Shown here: positions 1 to 13,600 of the stretch, piece after piece | Layout of the letters: each line of letters starts with the position of its first letter | How positions within the stretch are numbered: position 1 is the first letter of the stretch | Source: Amanita rubescens | Taxonomy: Eukaryota > Basidiomycota > Agaricomycetes > Agaricales > Amanitaceae | Direction of reading: 5' to 3' | DNA: 64,000 bases | NCBI GenBank assembly: GCA_015039365.1 | Contig: WION01000280.1 | Coordinates: 1-64,000 of the forward strand | Translations under genes and position numbers: made by a program | The notes under the pieces: generated by a model | The model's input: the letters and a program-made list of their open reading frames with translations, nothing else | Database searches by the model: none | Told to the model about the DNA's origin: nothing

Positions 1-1500
1 AAAGGCTATGTTCAGAAGCTGAAGAGTGAAATTACTTCTGATTTTATCCACTCTGGTCATTTGGCCACATTACTCTATAGGAAGGTGATTAACATTGATG
101 GTGGGTACTTTGTCTACTAGTCACACACTGCTTATGAACAATTTATGGCAGGGTGAAACACCCAGCTATTCAGGTGATTCATTAGCTACATTGCCTTTGC
201 AAGATCATATTTATTTGTACATAGATCACTCCTCATATCCCTTTCTTTGGTTATCCATGCATCTGTTTCAAATTTTCTTTCTAATGTAGACATATATGTA
301 CATGGTTGTTGGCAATACATTTGGGGATAGACCAGTGAATGTGACTTGTTGGAGATGGTGTAAGAAACCAGACTCCTTTCAACGTACAGAGAAGAACTGG
401 CATTCGGACGGCCAACGGACACCCTCCTTTTTACAATCACAGAATCCTCGACATCTGCACCTCGTCGCTGCTTAGTAGAAAGACTATGTGTTGAATGCAC
501 CATTATGGGCTGGCGAGGGTCTGGAGTATCAGATTGGACAAAGAAGGGCGAAGAGGACACAATTGTATCGTAGTCCCCTGGCCGGTTGTGGGAAGTGATA
601 TCGTCTTCGATTCCGGAGGTAGTATCCCATTCTGAGCCAGTCTTCCAACGTCCATAAGTCATCTTTCTGTCTGTCCGGATCTTCAATACCGCCGCCGCAG
701 TTGCCATAGATGATTGAAGATATCAAACACATTGATGAAGTAGGGATGCATCCGAAGGGGTCGTCCTGGGGTCGACGTCAGGAAGTATGCTGGACGTGGA
801 AAGGGCATCCCAATGCCGCCCTGAGCCATCATGGGAACAGCGACACATGGTAGTCGTCGTCGCTGGTAGGACACTTTGAACAGATGTTTGGCGCAACCGG
901 ATGATGATAGGAATAGTTGGGTATGATAATGTCGTTAGAAGCTGACGAGTGCGAAAAGCGATTGGTTCGGCTTCGTATCTATTGAAGCGTGTTATATAAA
1001 CAATGATGAATCCCACTCGGTTCTCCACGCTAACAGCGCTCAGGTAGTGAGCGGGTGAGTCAAGGGCGAGTGCAGCAATAAAGGTAGAGCGGCGCCGGGA
1101 TGAGGTGGTAGGATGGAGAGTATGAAGCGGCTGTCGCTCCGGAACGCCAGGTCTTGTGCTAAAAAGTCGTTGTGCGGACTAGATAGACCAGGGTGAATGA
1201 ACGAACGGAGCTCCAAACGATAATGAGAAACAGCAAGCTGTGTGGTATGAATTCTCATGAACTTGCGCGGGGTCGACGCTCTATTGCGACCATCATCAAG
1301 ATTCAAAGGAATTTTACATGATTTGTTTATCGTCCATCCCCGAAGATTCGCCCCTCAGGCAGGAACATGCCGACCTGTTCGGGGATTCTGGAAAACAGCG
1401 GGCATTGCATAACATTTGCTTGAAGATTGGAGTAATTTCTGGGATGGGGCAGAGCCTATACTGATACGGCTTTTACAATCGCTAGTTGAAAAGGGATTAA
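1..1500. other. unassigned 5' flank with weak minus-strand open frames
   Basis: No family is recognised. The minus strand has several overlapping open stretches (707 down to 186; 874 down to 683; 1306 down to 1040). The one ending at 186 has a Ser/Thr-rich tail, and a TATA-like TTTATATAA lies near 985-993 on the minus strand. This could be the 3' part of a minus-strand gene cut by the window edge or a divergent gene next to chk1, but the frames do not join by convincing splice sites. Confidence 0.3.
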
Positions 1501-1607
1501 GTTATCCACCAGAGATGGAAAAGCTAGTAGTGGTGGGAAGTAATACGTAGCTAGATCGTGATTGATTCCGAAATGTCCGGCGCGTCACTCCTTTGTCACA
1601 GCCCATC

Positions 1608-3608
<2,001 letters not shown>

Positions 3609-5254
3609 GTTGGTTATGAAATAGATCAAATCGGAGATAATTGCATCTAATACTCCGTCGTAATCAAATGCACGGTGGAGAGCTGTACGACTCGTTTCGT
3701 TGCATGCGGATGCGAATTTAATTTTTAAAGGCAACGCGGTTGTTTTCCACAGCGATTTGTAAAGAATATAATGAGGAAAGCTGCCGTTATCCCATTTCTT
3801 CTTGATGCGTAATGTTCATCGCCTGATCTTATGGCTGTTGTTGTACGGGTTCGTGGGTTTCGCAGGCGAGGTCTCTTCTTCGTTGATAGACAATTGGGCT
3901 AAGTAATCCACGGGCACGCGACGCAATAACTTGAGCGCGTATTTTCTATCCTAGTTGTCCTGGCAAATTCTGCATTCGTGTCAAAGTCACATCGAGGAAA
4001 AATTCCAAGATCGTCCGGGAGTGTGAGCGCCATGACATTTCTCAGTCGAGAGAAAACCTAAACCGGGATGTTCTCCAAAAGCTTTTTGGCTGCTCTTTGC
4101 AAAAATCATGAGGAAGTTTGGCAAGAGTGTCTCTAGCACTCTAATCGGGATCCTTGCTAAGGTTCAACTTCAGAGAGTGTATTGGCCATTGCGCGCGGGT
4201 GGATTTGACCTACAGGAAAGAGGCAGTGTTGGATTGTGATCGCCTCGCGTGACATGTGTCGTCCGTGCATCATTGATAAGTGTCTAAAAGTTCGGTTAAT
4301 GTTGACCGGACCAGGGACCGAACCGCCATGTCGGTCACCACTCACCGTAATGCTATGACTATGCGTCAGTTGCTTTTATTTTCACGGCAACCATAGAACT
4401 TGCCTGAATGGAACTGGTTCAATGCAACTTGCAATCTACTCCGAGGCAGTCCGTAGCATGAACAGTTTTAGTGGCCTCATCCGAGCGGACTGTGGAGCGG
4501 AGGCAAATTATTTTGGCGCAGTTGGCACGATACAACCGGCCCGAAATCTGCAAACGTGATTAATTTTGCGTCGATAAATGACACGCAATCGACATTGCCC
4601 GCATTCTCTGGTACTGCACGTGCAGATCCTCGAGTAGGCTAGACAGCGTTTGGATAGATGAATGTATGGATGTAATCGCCTCGTGTTCGCTGAGATAGCC
4701 TATGTCATATTGGTACTAGTTAGTCGGAACCGACTTCATCATCAGGTAAGTAATCGCCCGAAATCAATGATTTGATAGATAGAAGCATCGATTCGGCGAT
4801 GTATAAAGACCGCGACTCTGTTTAGCTTGCCGAGTGAAGCCATATCTTTAAATAATCGGTTCGTTCAATTTCTACTAGTCGCTAGCATCATGGGGCTCGA
4901 ACAGTCAATAAAAATAAAATGGCCGATAAAGCGGTGCTGTGTCGGACTAAGATTCAGAGTTGGGGGTATGAGCAGCAATTCGCGATGAAGGGCAGAGCCA
5001 CACAGAAATGGTGAGCGGAATGACATCCGTTCGGCCCGATGATCGTCAGCATGTTGACCTCAATTACGTAACTGCGTTGACTCCAACGGCATCGCGGCAA
5101 GTTTTTAAGCGGAGGCCTCGGTCAAGGCATATTGGAAATGTCTCTCAATGTATAATTGCGTTCGGGAAGGGCCAGTCGACCTAGCCCTACAATGAAAATG
5201 ATTGCGGAATCTACTCACTCGGACAGCACAGGTCCGTTCCGACAGCATAGGGGC
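3609..5254. other. intergenic region, no gene recognised
   Basis: Only short open frames without family features. The right part (about 4909-5120) is one copy of a duplicated segment whose second copy lies at about 7044-7263. Nothing else could be supported here. Confidence 0.5.
4909..5120 (+). repeat. copy 1 of a ~210 bp direct repeat flanking the kinase-like gene
   Basis: Shares long near-identical runs with 7044-7263, for example AAATGGCCGATAAAGCGGTG, the tract around GAGCAGCAATTCGCGATGAA and TCAATTACGTAACTGCGTTG, with small indels. The second copy lies about 300 bp before the Kre9-like gene, so this may be a duplicated promoter segment. Confidence 0.75.
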
Positions 5255-6344
5255 CTACGCACTAGACAAACTCTTCGGCTTTCGCCGGCCGTCCTTATCC
5301 AGACCTATGACAAACATTAGTTTTACTCCCATTTCAAGCGCAAGTCGTCGCACCGAGTTTCGGGTTGGATGCCATCCATAGACAATAAGAGACTCTGGCC
5401 ATCGAGTCCATATTGGAGTTGTCCGGCCAACGCAGGATATTGGCGACACATGCGATGAAGCTGCCATCTCCACCTGATCCCATGGTGTACATTGCAAATG
5501 ATAGTGGCAATCGCCCTATCGCGCCAAAGTCCAACAGGACCGTGTTGCCAAACTCGTCGACGCCAAAGTTGCTGATGTGCATGTCGGACTGAGTGAAAAT
5601 CAATGGGTCATTGATAATTACGATCGGTTTCGCTGGGTTCCTAGCTAACTTTGAGAGAAGCTTGCGGCCCTGGCCAAATGAAATGTTGTCGGATGGCGGA
5701 TATTCGAAAAAAGAAATATAAGCAGCGACTTACTTCATTCATATAACGCTCTAAGGCATCGATACTTGAAAAAGCCAGAGGTGCTTTATGGTCCTTGAAG
5801 AACCTATGACGAATGAGACCGCCCCCTATTGGACCCACCGCATCTTTGGAAGGACCCACTACATCTTCGGGAGGAGCTGGAACCCTCGAGAGCCAATCGA
5901 GAGCCCATGCTGCCCTCTCAGCGAGGTTTGTAATAAGGGGGGAATGAGTAAGTTCGATGTATTCCATTACGAGGAATGCTTCCACTTGGGCATCGAAGTA
6001 GTGTAGAGCCTGGGGAATGCGTGGCCCGTTCCTGTGACGTATGGCATAGTCGTAGATGTACGACTGCGTCAAGAATTCAGGCCAAAGAGCCTTGGGGTGG
6101 TCGAACTTGATGAAGTATTTTGATTTATTTGAATCGATTGTCACGCAGGCGCGGTAACCAACGTCCCGCCAGTGATTCTGCTTGTGTTCTGCACAAGTTA
6201 CGATGATATCAGCCTCGAAAGCGGCTAGTTCGGCGTCCGTCATCCCAAGAAGCTCTAGACGATGTTATGTAAGAAAGCGTAAGGATGGACGAGAGAATAA
6301 TACATACCAGTAGGACTTATTATCCAAGGAAAGCATGGCGCCAT
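5255..6344 (-). CDS. aminoglycoside-phosphotransferase-like (protein kinase-like fold) protein
   Basis: Predicted ATP-dependent phosphotransferase of the APH/kinase-like superfamily that is strongly expanded in mushrooms; substrate unknown. Coding model: complement of 5255-5304, 5354-5669, 5734-6254, 6308-6344, giving 307 residues in one phase. Visible are the N-terminal leader SPTELLGMTDAELAAFEAD, a nucleotide-lobe strand with YFIKFDHP, the hinge FLVMEYI, the catalytic loop TQSDMHISNFG and the metal-binding LLDFG. The last exon is needed to complete the family-like ending NPKLGLDKDGRRKPK; without it the frame stops early. The catalytic loop has QSDMH rather than HGDLH, so the first catalytic-loop histidine is replaced, as is frequent in this fungal group. 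The ATG at 6344 is chosen because it continues the conserved leader; an internal ATG at 6243 is the alternative. Confidence 0.78.
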
Positions 6345-7018
6345 AACTTGGATAAAGGTGGGTAAGTAAAGGTAGGAGTGAGAAAGGGTACGTGGTAGAA
6401 GATCACGGGGGAAGCTTGGTCAAACGAGATAGAAGATTAAGACACCGTAGAGACACTTGCACGAGCATAAGGAGGACGTAGGATGATATATACGAATACA
6501 AACATTGAAGGCGAAGTCAAAAGACTTTCTGCAGGAAAATGTTTAAGAAAGGCAAGGAAGGACGATAAAATGATACATACAAGTGGACTGGGTCGAGTCG
6601 TCGACACGAAATTATAGCGTATTGCTTTGGGAGATGGTATGTAAATAAAGGGAGGAAGAATCCTGAAAGAATAATACGTACTGGACGCTTACAAGGCCCT
6701 AGGCGAAGACACTGAATGAAGGTAAGGAAGAGCGGTAGGAGGATACTCACGATTGATATGGGGTCACGATGTCCTGTGAGGATAAGGAAGAACACCTAAG
6801 AAAAGCGTGAAACGAGTTGCGAGACATCTGTGACATAGGCGCTCATGGCCAAGAATAGGTCGAGTCTTCCGCAGGTCTGTAGTACTAGCCCTCAGAACAC
6901 TCGTGCTATAGAGCTCCGATACACCAGAATAATCCCAAAATCGCATGATCTCCAGCTTTCTCACCGTCCTCCACGCACCACTCCGTTTCAAGTGGCAGGA
7001 ATCTTCATTTCGCATCGT
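6255..7018 (-). other. array of donor-like intron/mini-exon modules, possible unrecognised minus-strand gene
   Basis: On the minus strand, six GT-starting, pyrimidine-rich tracts related to GTATGTATCATTCT start at 6749, 6681, 6580, 6493, 6406 and 6307. They are about 70-100 bp apart and each is followed 38-60 bp later by an AG. The 23-49 nt pieces between them can be joined into one open frame running into the start region of the kinase-like gene. Upstream, an open frame from ATG 7018 (begins MRNEDSCHLKRSGAW) can be connected only through an implausible 22-nt intron. No domain is recognised. It may be a tandemly duplicated intron/exon module, a 5' leader of the kinase-like gene, or degenerate sequence. 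Confidence 0.3.
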
Positions 7019-7043
7019 AAGATCAAGCTTCTCCAACGCGATC

Positions 7044-7263
7044 GTAAATAAAATGGCCGATAAAGCGGTGCAGGACCGTGATGTGTCGGACTAAGACTCA
7101 GAGTTGGGGATATGAGCAGCAATTCGCGATGAAGGACAGACCACAGAAATGATCGAACAGCATCGAACCCGTCCGGGCCGATGATCGTCAGCATGTGATT
7201 CAAAGTCGACCTCAATTACGTAACTGCGTTGACTCCGACGGCATCGCGGCGAGTTTTTAAGCG
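7044..7263 (+). repeat. copy 2 of the ~210 bp direct repeat
   Basis: Matches 4909-5120 with small insertions, such as an extra AGGACCGTGA after the GCGGTG run. It sits upstream of the Kre9-like gene and downstream of the mini-exon array. Confidence 0.75.
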
Positions 7264-7558
7264 GAGGGCCTCGGAAGTGCTCAAGGCAGGACATCCAAGC
7301 GCTGCAATTGTATAGCTCAAGGTTTCTGCCGAGCGGCATTCATTCAGTTCTGGGTCTAAGCGACCGCATTACACTCATTTTGGCAGATTCGCACGCAGCC
7401 CTGACGGTGGACATAGAACGCGATAAAATAAGAAGCACGCTCAACGGCGATTCGACGCCGTCCGTCCACGACTTTGCCCTGGTGCCTCAAGTTACAAAAC
7501 TTCATTCCACCCTGTCACCACACTAAAATCCTCTAATCCGCTCCATCGCCCGGAAACT

Positions 7559-8268
7559 ATGCACCTCATCATCTTCATCGCTCGTTCGCTCGTCGTGTGC
7601 ACCTTCTTTGCCCTTCAAACAGGCAAGTGTCACGTCACTCCTTTTTTCTCCTTGTTTCGACTAAACGCGTAAACGAAATATTTTCAGACGCCTATTTCTC
7701 GTTCTCGCAACCCAATCCCAGTACTAAATGGCAAAATAATGGTCTTAACCAGATCAGCTGGACGCAGGGGAAATTAGATGGCGTCAATAGTTTTGATATC
7801 GAGTTTACGCGAATAAGCGTGGCAGGCAATTGGCCAGTTGCCAAGGGAGGTGAGTACACACCCTTTCTCTCTCTCTCTATTCTTGTACCGACTTCGCGTT
7901 TTTTCTTAGTGTCGCATACACAAACATCGCTCAATATCATGGTTGAAAACCTCCCATCAGGAGACGACTATTTTGTCCTCTTTCTCAATACAACAGGTGG
8001 CATCGTTTACGCCGTATCTCCCCGGTTTACCGTCCTCGCCCCGTCCAATTCCTCCGCTTCCACACCAAAATCAAACGGCTCTCCCACTATCACAGTAAGC
8101 AGCACCCCAAACCCGACTCAACAGTTCGCAACCACGTTCCCCGCCGGGATTAGCACCTCACGCGCGTTACCTATGATCAACAAGGACCGATGGCATATGC
8201 AAGCAACGGCCGTAGGCGCAGCGGTCGTAACTTCCTTCATTGGAGTGCTATGGACACTATTGCTATAA
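7559..8268 (+). CDS. Kre9/Knh1-type Ser/Thr-rich GPI-anchored secreted protein
   Basis: Secreted, probably GPI-anchored cell-surface protein with a yeast Kre9/Knh1-like N-terminal domain; that family is linked to cell-wall glucan organisation and is common in basidiomycetes. Exons 7559-7622, 7688-7849, 7910-8268, 194 residues. Features: hydrophobic signal peptide from MHLIIFIARSLVVC, the beta-domain strand pattern NQISWTQGK / FDIEFTRISV / NIMVENLPSGDDYFV, then a Ser/Thr/Pro-rich spacer and a hydrophobic C-terminal tail (GAAVVTSFIGVLWTLLL) typical of a GPI signal. Intron 1 (7623-7687) has a GC donor in the context AG|GCAAGT; using it gives the in-frame junction LQTDAYFSFSQP. A weaker GTCACG donor six bases downstream would also keep frame. 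Confidence 0.85.
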
Positions 8269-8762
8269 CACCCGTGTGAGGCTTTCCCCAAAGTCCCAAT
8301 ACGGTCAACCATGCTTCCTTTCTTGGCGATGCTGGCGCATCTTTATCTATGAACCTTTCCGCTCCTTTCCCCTCTATACCAACAGGGACATACTATGACC
8401 ATCCACAGAGTATACCAACGCATACATATACATGCATTACATGGACAATGATATCCATCCTTGCAGACGGACTTACGTATATAATCATTAATCGAGAAAA
8501 TAGGAACAAGTACGATTAGAGTATGAGGTCGTCACTACTAGTTGGGGAGGCCTTTTTTTTTCTTGTTTTTTGTCAAGTCACTTACCTTGTCTTTGTTTTT
8601 TTTTTTGGGTCTTCGTGTAAGTAGAAGTAGTGTACAAGATCATAGCCTTAGCTGTTACATACTAGAAGTTAATCGTCTATTGACGATTTCATTCGTCCGA
8701 CGCGTTCGCGGTTAAGGCTTTAAGGTTCGTATCCCTTCTCCCGGAGAAGCACCTGATTTAAG
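8269..8762. other. intergenic, poly-T tracts
   Basis: Contains two poly-T tracts (about 8553-8575 and 8598-8610). No gene seen. Confidence 0.5.
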
Positions 8763-9760
8763 AATGGGGTAAAGCCTGAGAAGGCGATGCTCTTTTTTCG
8801 GGTTGTTCTCCTCTGACCCTGTCATCACATGGAGTCTAGCTACTTTTACAATCAACGATAGCGAACCCACCAAACATTGTTAGAAACCCGGTCGGTAAGC
8901 CTCGATTCCTTATCTGCCTCTTTTCGGTTTGTCCAAATTTGTCGTCTAGACTCGTCACTCTTAGGGAACGCTCTCCGAGTCGAAAAAAAATTCACCGATT
9001 TCTATCAGTTTGTCAGTATATTCAATTGTGATGCGAAACACGGAAAAGTCAGATCTGTTATCAGGGCTGGCGGGGACATTCGCAGGGGGAAGGGAAGGAA
9101 CCGTCGTTAATGCGCCTTTTTTTGGATAAAGTGAGTATACGTGAGTTGGTTTATCGCTCAAGGTTAAATGCTTTTTTTACTAACACAGGCATATGGCAGG
9201 TGCGAAAAGATTGGGCTCAGTTGTCATAGAGGACGACTACTGCAAAAAAAATCCCGAATTCGCGTCTCATTGTTCGCATTTTTTTCTACTGTGAATTTCC
9301 AAGATCCCTAAAACATTCAGGTACTGAAGGACTCGTGGGTGGACGTTAATCAACTCAGTTGTTACGGAGAAATGACTCTTCATATCGCTGCGTCCACCCG
9401 AAGACGTCGGGAATTCGGAAGTTGTCATTCACCGGCTTTTGGAGGCTGGCGCATTCAGAACGACGAGGGACTGAGTGCACTGAACACTCCTCATAATGCG
9501 AGCGTTATCCTGTCTATCCTTCCTGCTACAGCGCGGGGCTGATATCCATGCCCGCGATGCGTATTCTCGTACATCACTCCATATTGCGGCTGCTGCTGGA
9601 ATGTACGATGAAGCTAGAGACGTTGGGAGACTTTCCGCACGTCGCGAAGAGTCACGTAAAGTTCCTGATAACTTTGCTAGACTATCCGTGCGTCGACAGC
9701 AAGCGCGAAACTCTGCTACATTTGCAGCACGTAACAAAACTTCCACCTGTTATCGCGGAC
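8763..9760 (+). pseudogene. broken NACHT-ankyrin gene with 1.4 kb internal deletion
   Basis: A degenerate copy of the gene at 21540-24808, recognisable at DNA level from the leader (AATGGGGTAAAGCCTGAGAAG at 8763, compare 21507) through the N-terminal exon, its intron, the linker and the first part of the NACHT domain up to about 9320 (compare 22085). It then jumps to the ankyrin region (GGTGGACGTTAATCAA at 9337, compare 23479) and fades at about 9745. Roughly 1.39 kb covering most of the NACHT and the winged-helix-like part is missing. The P-loop is ruined (GAGKS reads as GAKR) and there are many frameshifts and poly-T expansions, so no product is expected. Confidence 0.88.
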
Positions 9761-10645
9761 GGAAGGGACTTATTAATGATAATAAGAGAGTTTGGGAAAG
9801 ATACGCACATAACAAAAGTCTAGACAACGACGATGGGGGAGGAGAGGTATGTATTGATTACTGATAGTCATAGGCTCATCAGCACTGCGAGCCTGCGCTT
9901 GTCTATAGTGACATTTTCTCTAAAGAGGGGTTAAGGAATGAGCGTCGCTCGAAGAAAGAGGAAAAACGAGCTTCAAGTTTGCAACGGGAGCATTGGGACG
10001 CGTCCATTTCGACTTGCCGACGGAATCGAAGATATTGGTTTCTTTTATCTTAAAATCTGTTGCTTTTCCCTCTTTGGACGCTATGGTCACGGTTGGGAGT
10101 TTTTCACCAGGTATTTCTTCGCTAACGACGTTCTCTTAGACTGGGATTGTTCTTGTCCTTCAAGTTGACGGAGAGCGGATTTTGGCCTTGTATGTTGCTG
10201 TCGTGCCACCAAAATGCGAATACGTGGCAGTTTCGATGCCCTGCAGTTTCTTTGCGATGGTCGTCATTGGTCAATAAAATGTTAGGTTGATGGTGAAAAT
10301 GTGACTCACGAGCGCCTGAGTCAAATGCCAAAGAGTTGTAAGTAAATGGGCTCCATGCACTTGTCTCTTGTCACTTCTAGCAGTGCGAGTGGCGGATGTG
10401 CCAGTAAGTTGACGTTGCCTGTGTTACCGATGCGGATCTTTTGCATAAGTTATGAGTCACGAGTCCACACCATCAAGAAATCGATCCTAAGCACCGTCAT
10501 CTGCCACGACCTTTCATTTTGTCACTCGTTTGGGACAAGCGCGTGCGTTAGCTGAGACTAGGACGCGAACATGTCCACCGGAAAATGCCTCGGAAATAGC
10601 CGTGCCAGGGACTGAGAGACCGAGCCGGAGCCGGCCTCGAACGCC
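9761..10645. other. intergenic between the broken NLR and the GHKL-NLR gene
   Basis: No open frame with family character. It probably contains the promoter of the long gene that starts at 10646; no clear TATA box was identified. Confidence 0.4.
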
Positions 10646-13600
10646 ATGAGCGGTGAAAACGTCAGTCCCGTCTCTGCGATCCAAGCGATCCTACATGACT
10701 ACCCCTTCTCTGCGGCAAGCATCCTTAGAGAACTGTTGCAGAACTCAGATGATGCAAGGGCTACAAAGCAGGTTTGTGCTACGTCACTCGGAAAGCAGAT
10801 GTTAACATAGCCATAGATTTTTGTTCTTGACATGGGGAAAAGCCCTGCTTTAATGGCGTACAATGATTCTCGATTTCAAGAAGAAGATTGGAAAGCTATC
10901 CGAGCCGTCCATACGTCGGCCAAAAGTGCAGATATCTCGTGAATTCGTCCATTTCCGCAGTCAACCGCTGCTGACCTCTTTCTGTAGTAAATCGGAAAAT
11001 ATGGCGTAGGCTTTAAGGCTTGTTATCACGTACGTCGGTCCACTTTGTTTACCATGGATACTGAAACACATATAGATCACGGATGAACCTCAAATTCTTT
11101 CTGGGCCATCGTTTGCTATTCTCGATCCCCTTCGTTCTGGCGGCATGAAAATTAACTTCAATGATTTCAAAAAATCAGGCGATCGCAAATTTTTCGATTT
11201 TTTCTCCAACATGTCTACACCATCTTCTTTTGGCGGCACGGTCATCAGATTACCACTTCGGTCGAAACCGAGCAAACTAAGCCAGCGCGTCGTGCTCGCG
11301 CAAGAGCTGGATAAGATGATCGGCGATTACATCAACGAAGAATTGAACATTTCCCTTCTGTTCCTCAACAACCTCAGGATCATTGAAATTTGGAAAGTCC
11401 ATGACGCAAAAAAGACGTGCTTAGCTACATGGAGCAAATTCGAGAGGAGGGCTGAACGTCAAAGCAAAGAATCTTCACTTTCCATTTACGCCTCAGTCCT
11501 ATCTGATGGTCAGGCTAAATTCTCTTGGCGGATTATTCAGATCAAGAATGCAGAAGATGAGGCCAAGTCTCGTCTCGCGGCGCAGACTGGCGGCAACGCT
11601 GTAAATCTCATACTCGAAAAACACAAATTACGTCCTGACGTGCGCATTGCTTATCCATTGTTCACCGACAAGCACATCTCTGGTCGCCTCTTCACGTTTT
11701 TGCCGCTCTCATCTGTCACGAATTTCCCTGTACATATACATGCGCAATTCGCATTAAGTTCTTCAAGACAGAGCTTGCGCAAACCAAACGGGATTGGAAC
11801 TGTAGCTGGATCTGAGGACGAGTACGCATGTATCTCCGTTTTGCCGCGATCTGATGCTGAAGGCCTTCATTTAGTGTATTAATCAAATGGAACAGTCTGC
11901 TGTTCGGTTACTATATCCCCCAAGCTTGGAGTCGCCTTTTGAAAACGTTGGCCGAAGAAGCTGTATGCGAAGATATTTTCATTTATTGGCCTCCCTACCC
12001 CTCGTCGATTACGTCTGGTGATGGTCCATACTGGCGAAATATTCTCCAGGCAACGTTGAAGTGTGCGATTCAGTCTGATTTAGCGATCTGGCCGAAAGTG
12101 GCTGAGACGCATACGACCACATATGTCGACTTGAAGTCATCCCTTGTCGTGGCTAGAGACCAGGTTCATTCGGATGTGATTATTGCTTTAGCTCGGATTG
12201 GTCTAACGTTGGTTCAAATGCCCGAAACGCATATGAAGCTCCTCGGTAGCTCTATAACCAAGTTAACTCCACGTCTCGCCCGGGACCAGATCGGGTGTCG
12301 TAGCTTGGCATTCGATAGTTGGTCTCGGAACCAAAGGAGGGTTTTATGCGAGTACTTTCTCTCCGAGAAGGACTTTAGCAATATATACGGCCTTCCCCTC
12401 TTCCCCACCCTGGGTGGATCATATATATCCCTTGACAATAGGAACGCAACAAGTCAACGATACATCGCCCTAACCACTGATGAAGCCGACGCATTCAGAA
12501 CGTCAGCGGGCGATGCTATACCCATAGATCAGTTGCCACGCGAAGTGGCAGTGTTGATAGAAAGGGGGACAATTCAGGCCAATATCGTTCCGTTATCCCC
12601 CAAGTCTACCATTGCTTACTTGTCAAGTGAGCCTCCGCCGCTCGGCGATCAGCGATTATTGAAGTTCTGGACGTGGTTGGAGAAATGGCAACAACGTGAT
12701 CAAGCAATGGCGCTCCTGAAATCCAACACCGAGCTTTATCTCGTCCCGACGTCGAAAGGCCTGCAGCTTGTCTCATCTCCTGCGTTTCTTCCGGCTACAA
12801 ATGTTTCACTATTTGAGAAGCTAGGAGTTGCCTTTGTCAGCTCTGTGCTTCCGAGTACAGTGGTTCGATTTTTGTATAACCACGGGGTCGTCAAAAACAT
12901 TAATGATATGGATCATTTTTTGGCGGCTATCAATTTGGAAGCATTGGAGCCTCTCAGCGATGACGAAGCAAAGTCGGTGTTCGACCATATCTCCACTTGT
13001 TACAGGTCACTTTCTAGCGACAACATGGTCAAGTTGAAGAAGCTACCCATCTTTCCTGTCTTGGTTCCATACGCAAACTTGATATCTTCTGGCTTAGCGC
13101 CAAGCACGAATGCGCAATCTCTGGTTAAATATAATACCTCTGTAAAGTGGCGTACCATCGTCGACCTCAGTGTTAAGGGCATCTCGCCTATGTCGCTTAT
13201 TCCTTTGATGGACAACATAAACTTCCTTGACAAGTCCTCCTTTAGCAATCCGACATGCCCTTTATTGAAGGCACTACAACTACCCCTTCTCAGCGACGAA
13301 GATATTTTGCTGCTTGCCCTCGATCACTTTTCTTCACAGCCAAAGTCTCTTCAAGCCGCGTTCGTCTCCTACATCAGACGAACGACCAATAGCGTTACGT
13401 CAGTCCTTCGGGAGACACGGTTTATTCACTCGTTAGACGGTGCCTTGCGATCGCCAGTCGAAGTTATTGATCCCGACTCAACGCTTAAAGACATTTTTCT
13501 CCCCCTTTCGAGCGGCTTGCTTATCCCGATCATGGAGGATGATCACGATCGCGAGATAATCGCTGATCTTCGGGACCTGGAGATGGTGAAGGCATCCTTG

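Noticed and set aside
9429..9864. Open frames on both strands around 9.5 kb as separate genes
   Set aside because: DNA aligns to the ankyrin part of the gene at 21540-24808 with frameshifts, so these are pseudogene fragments.
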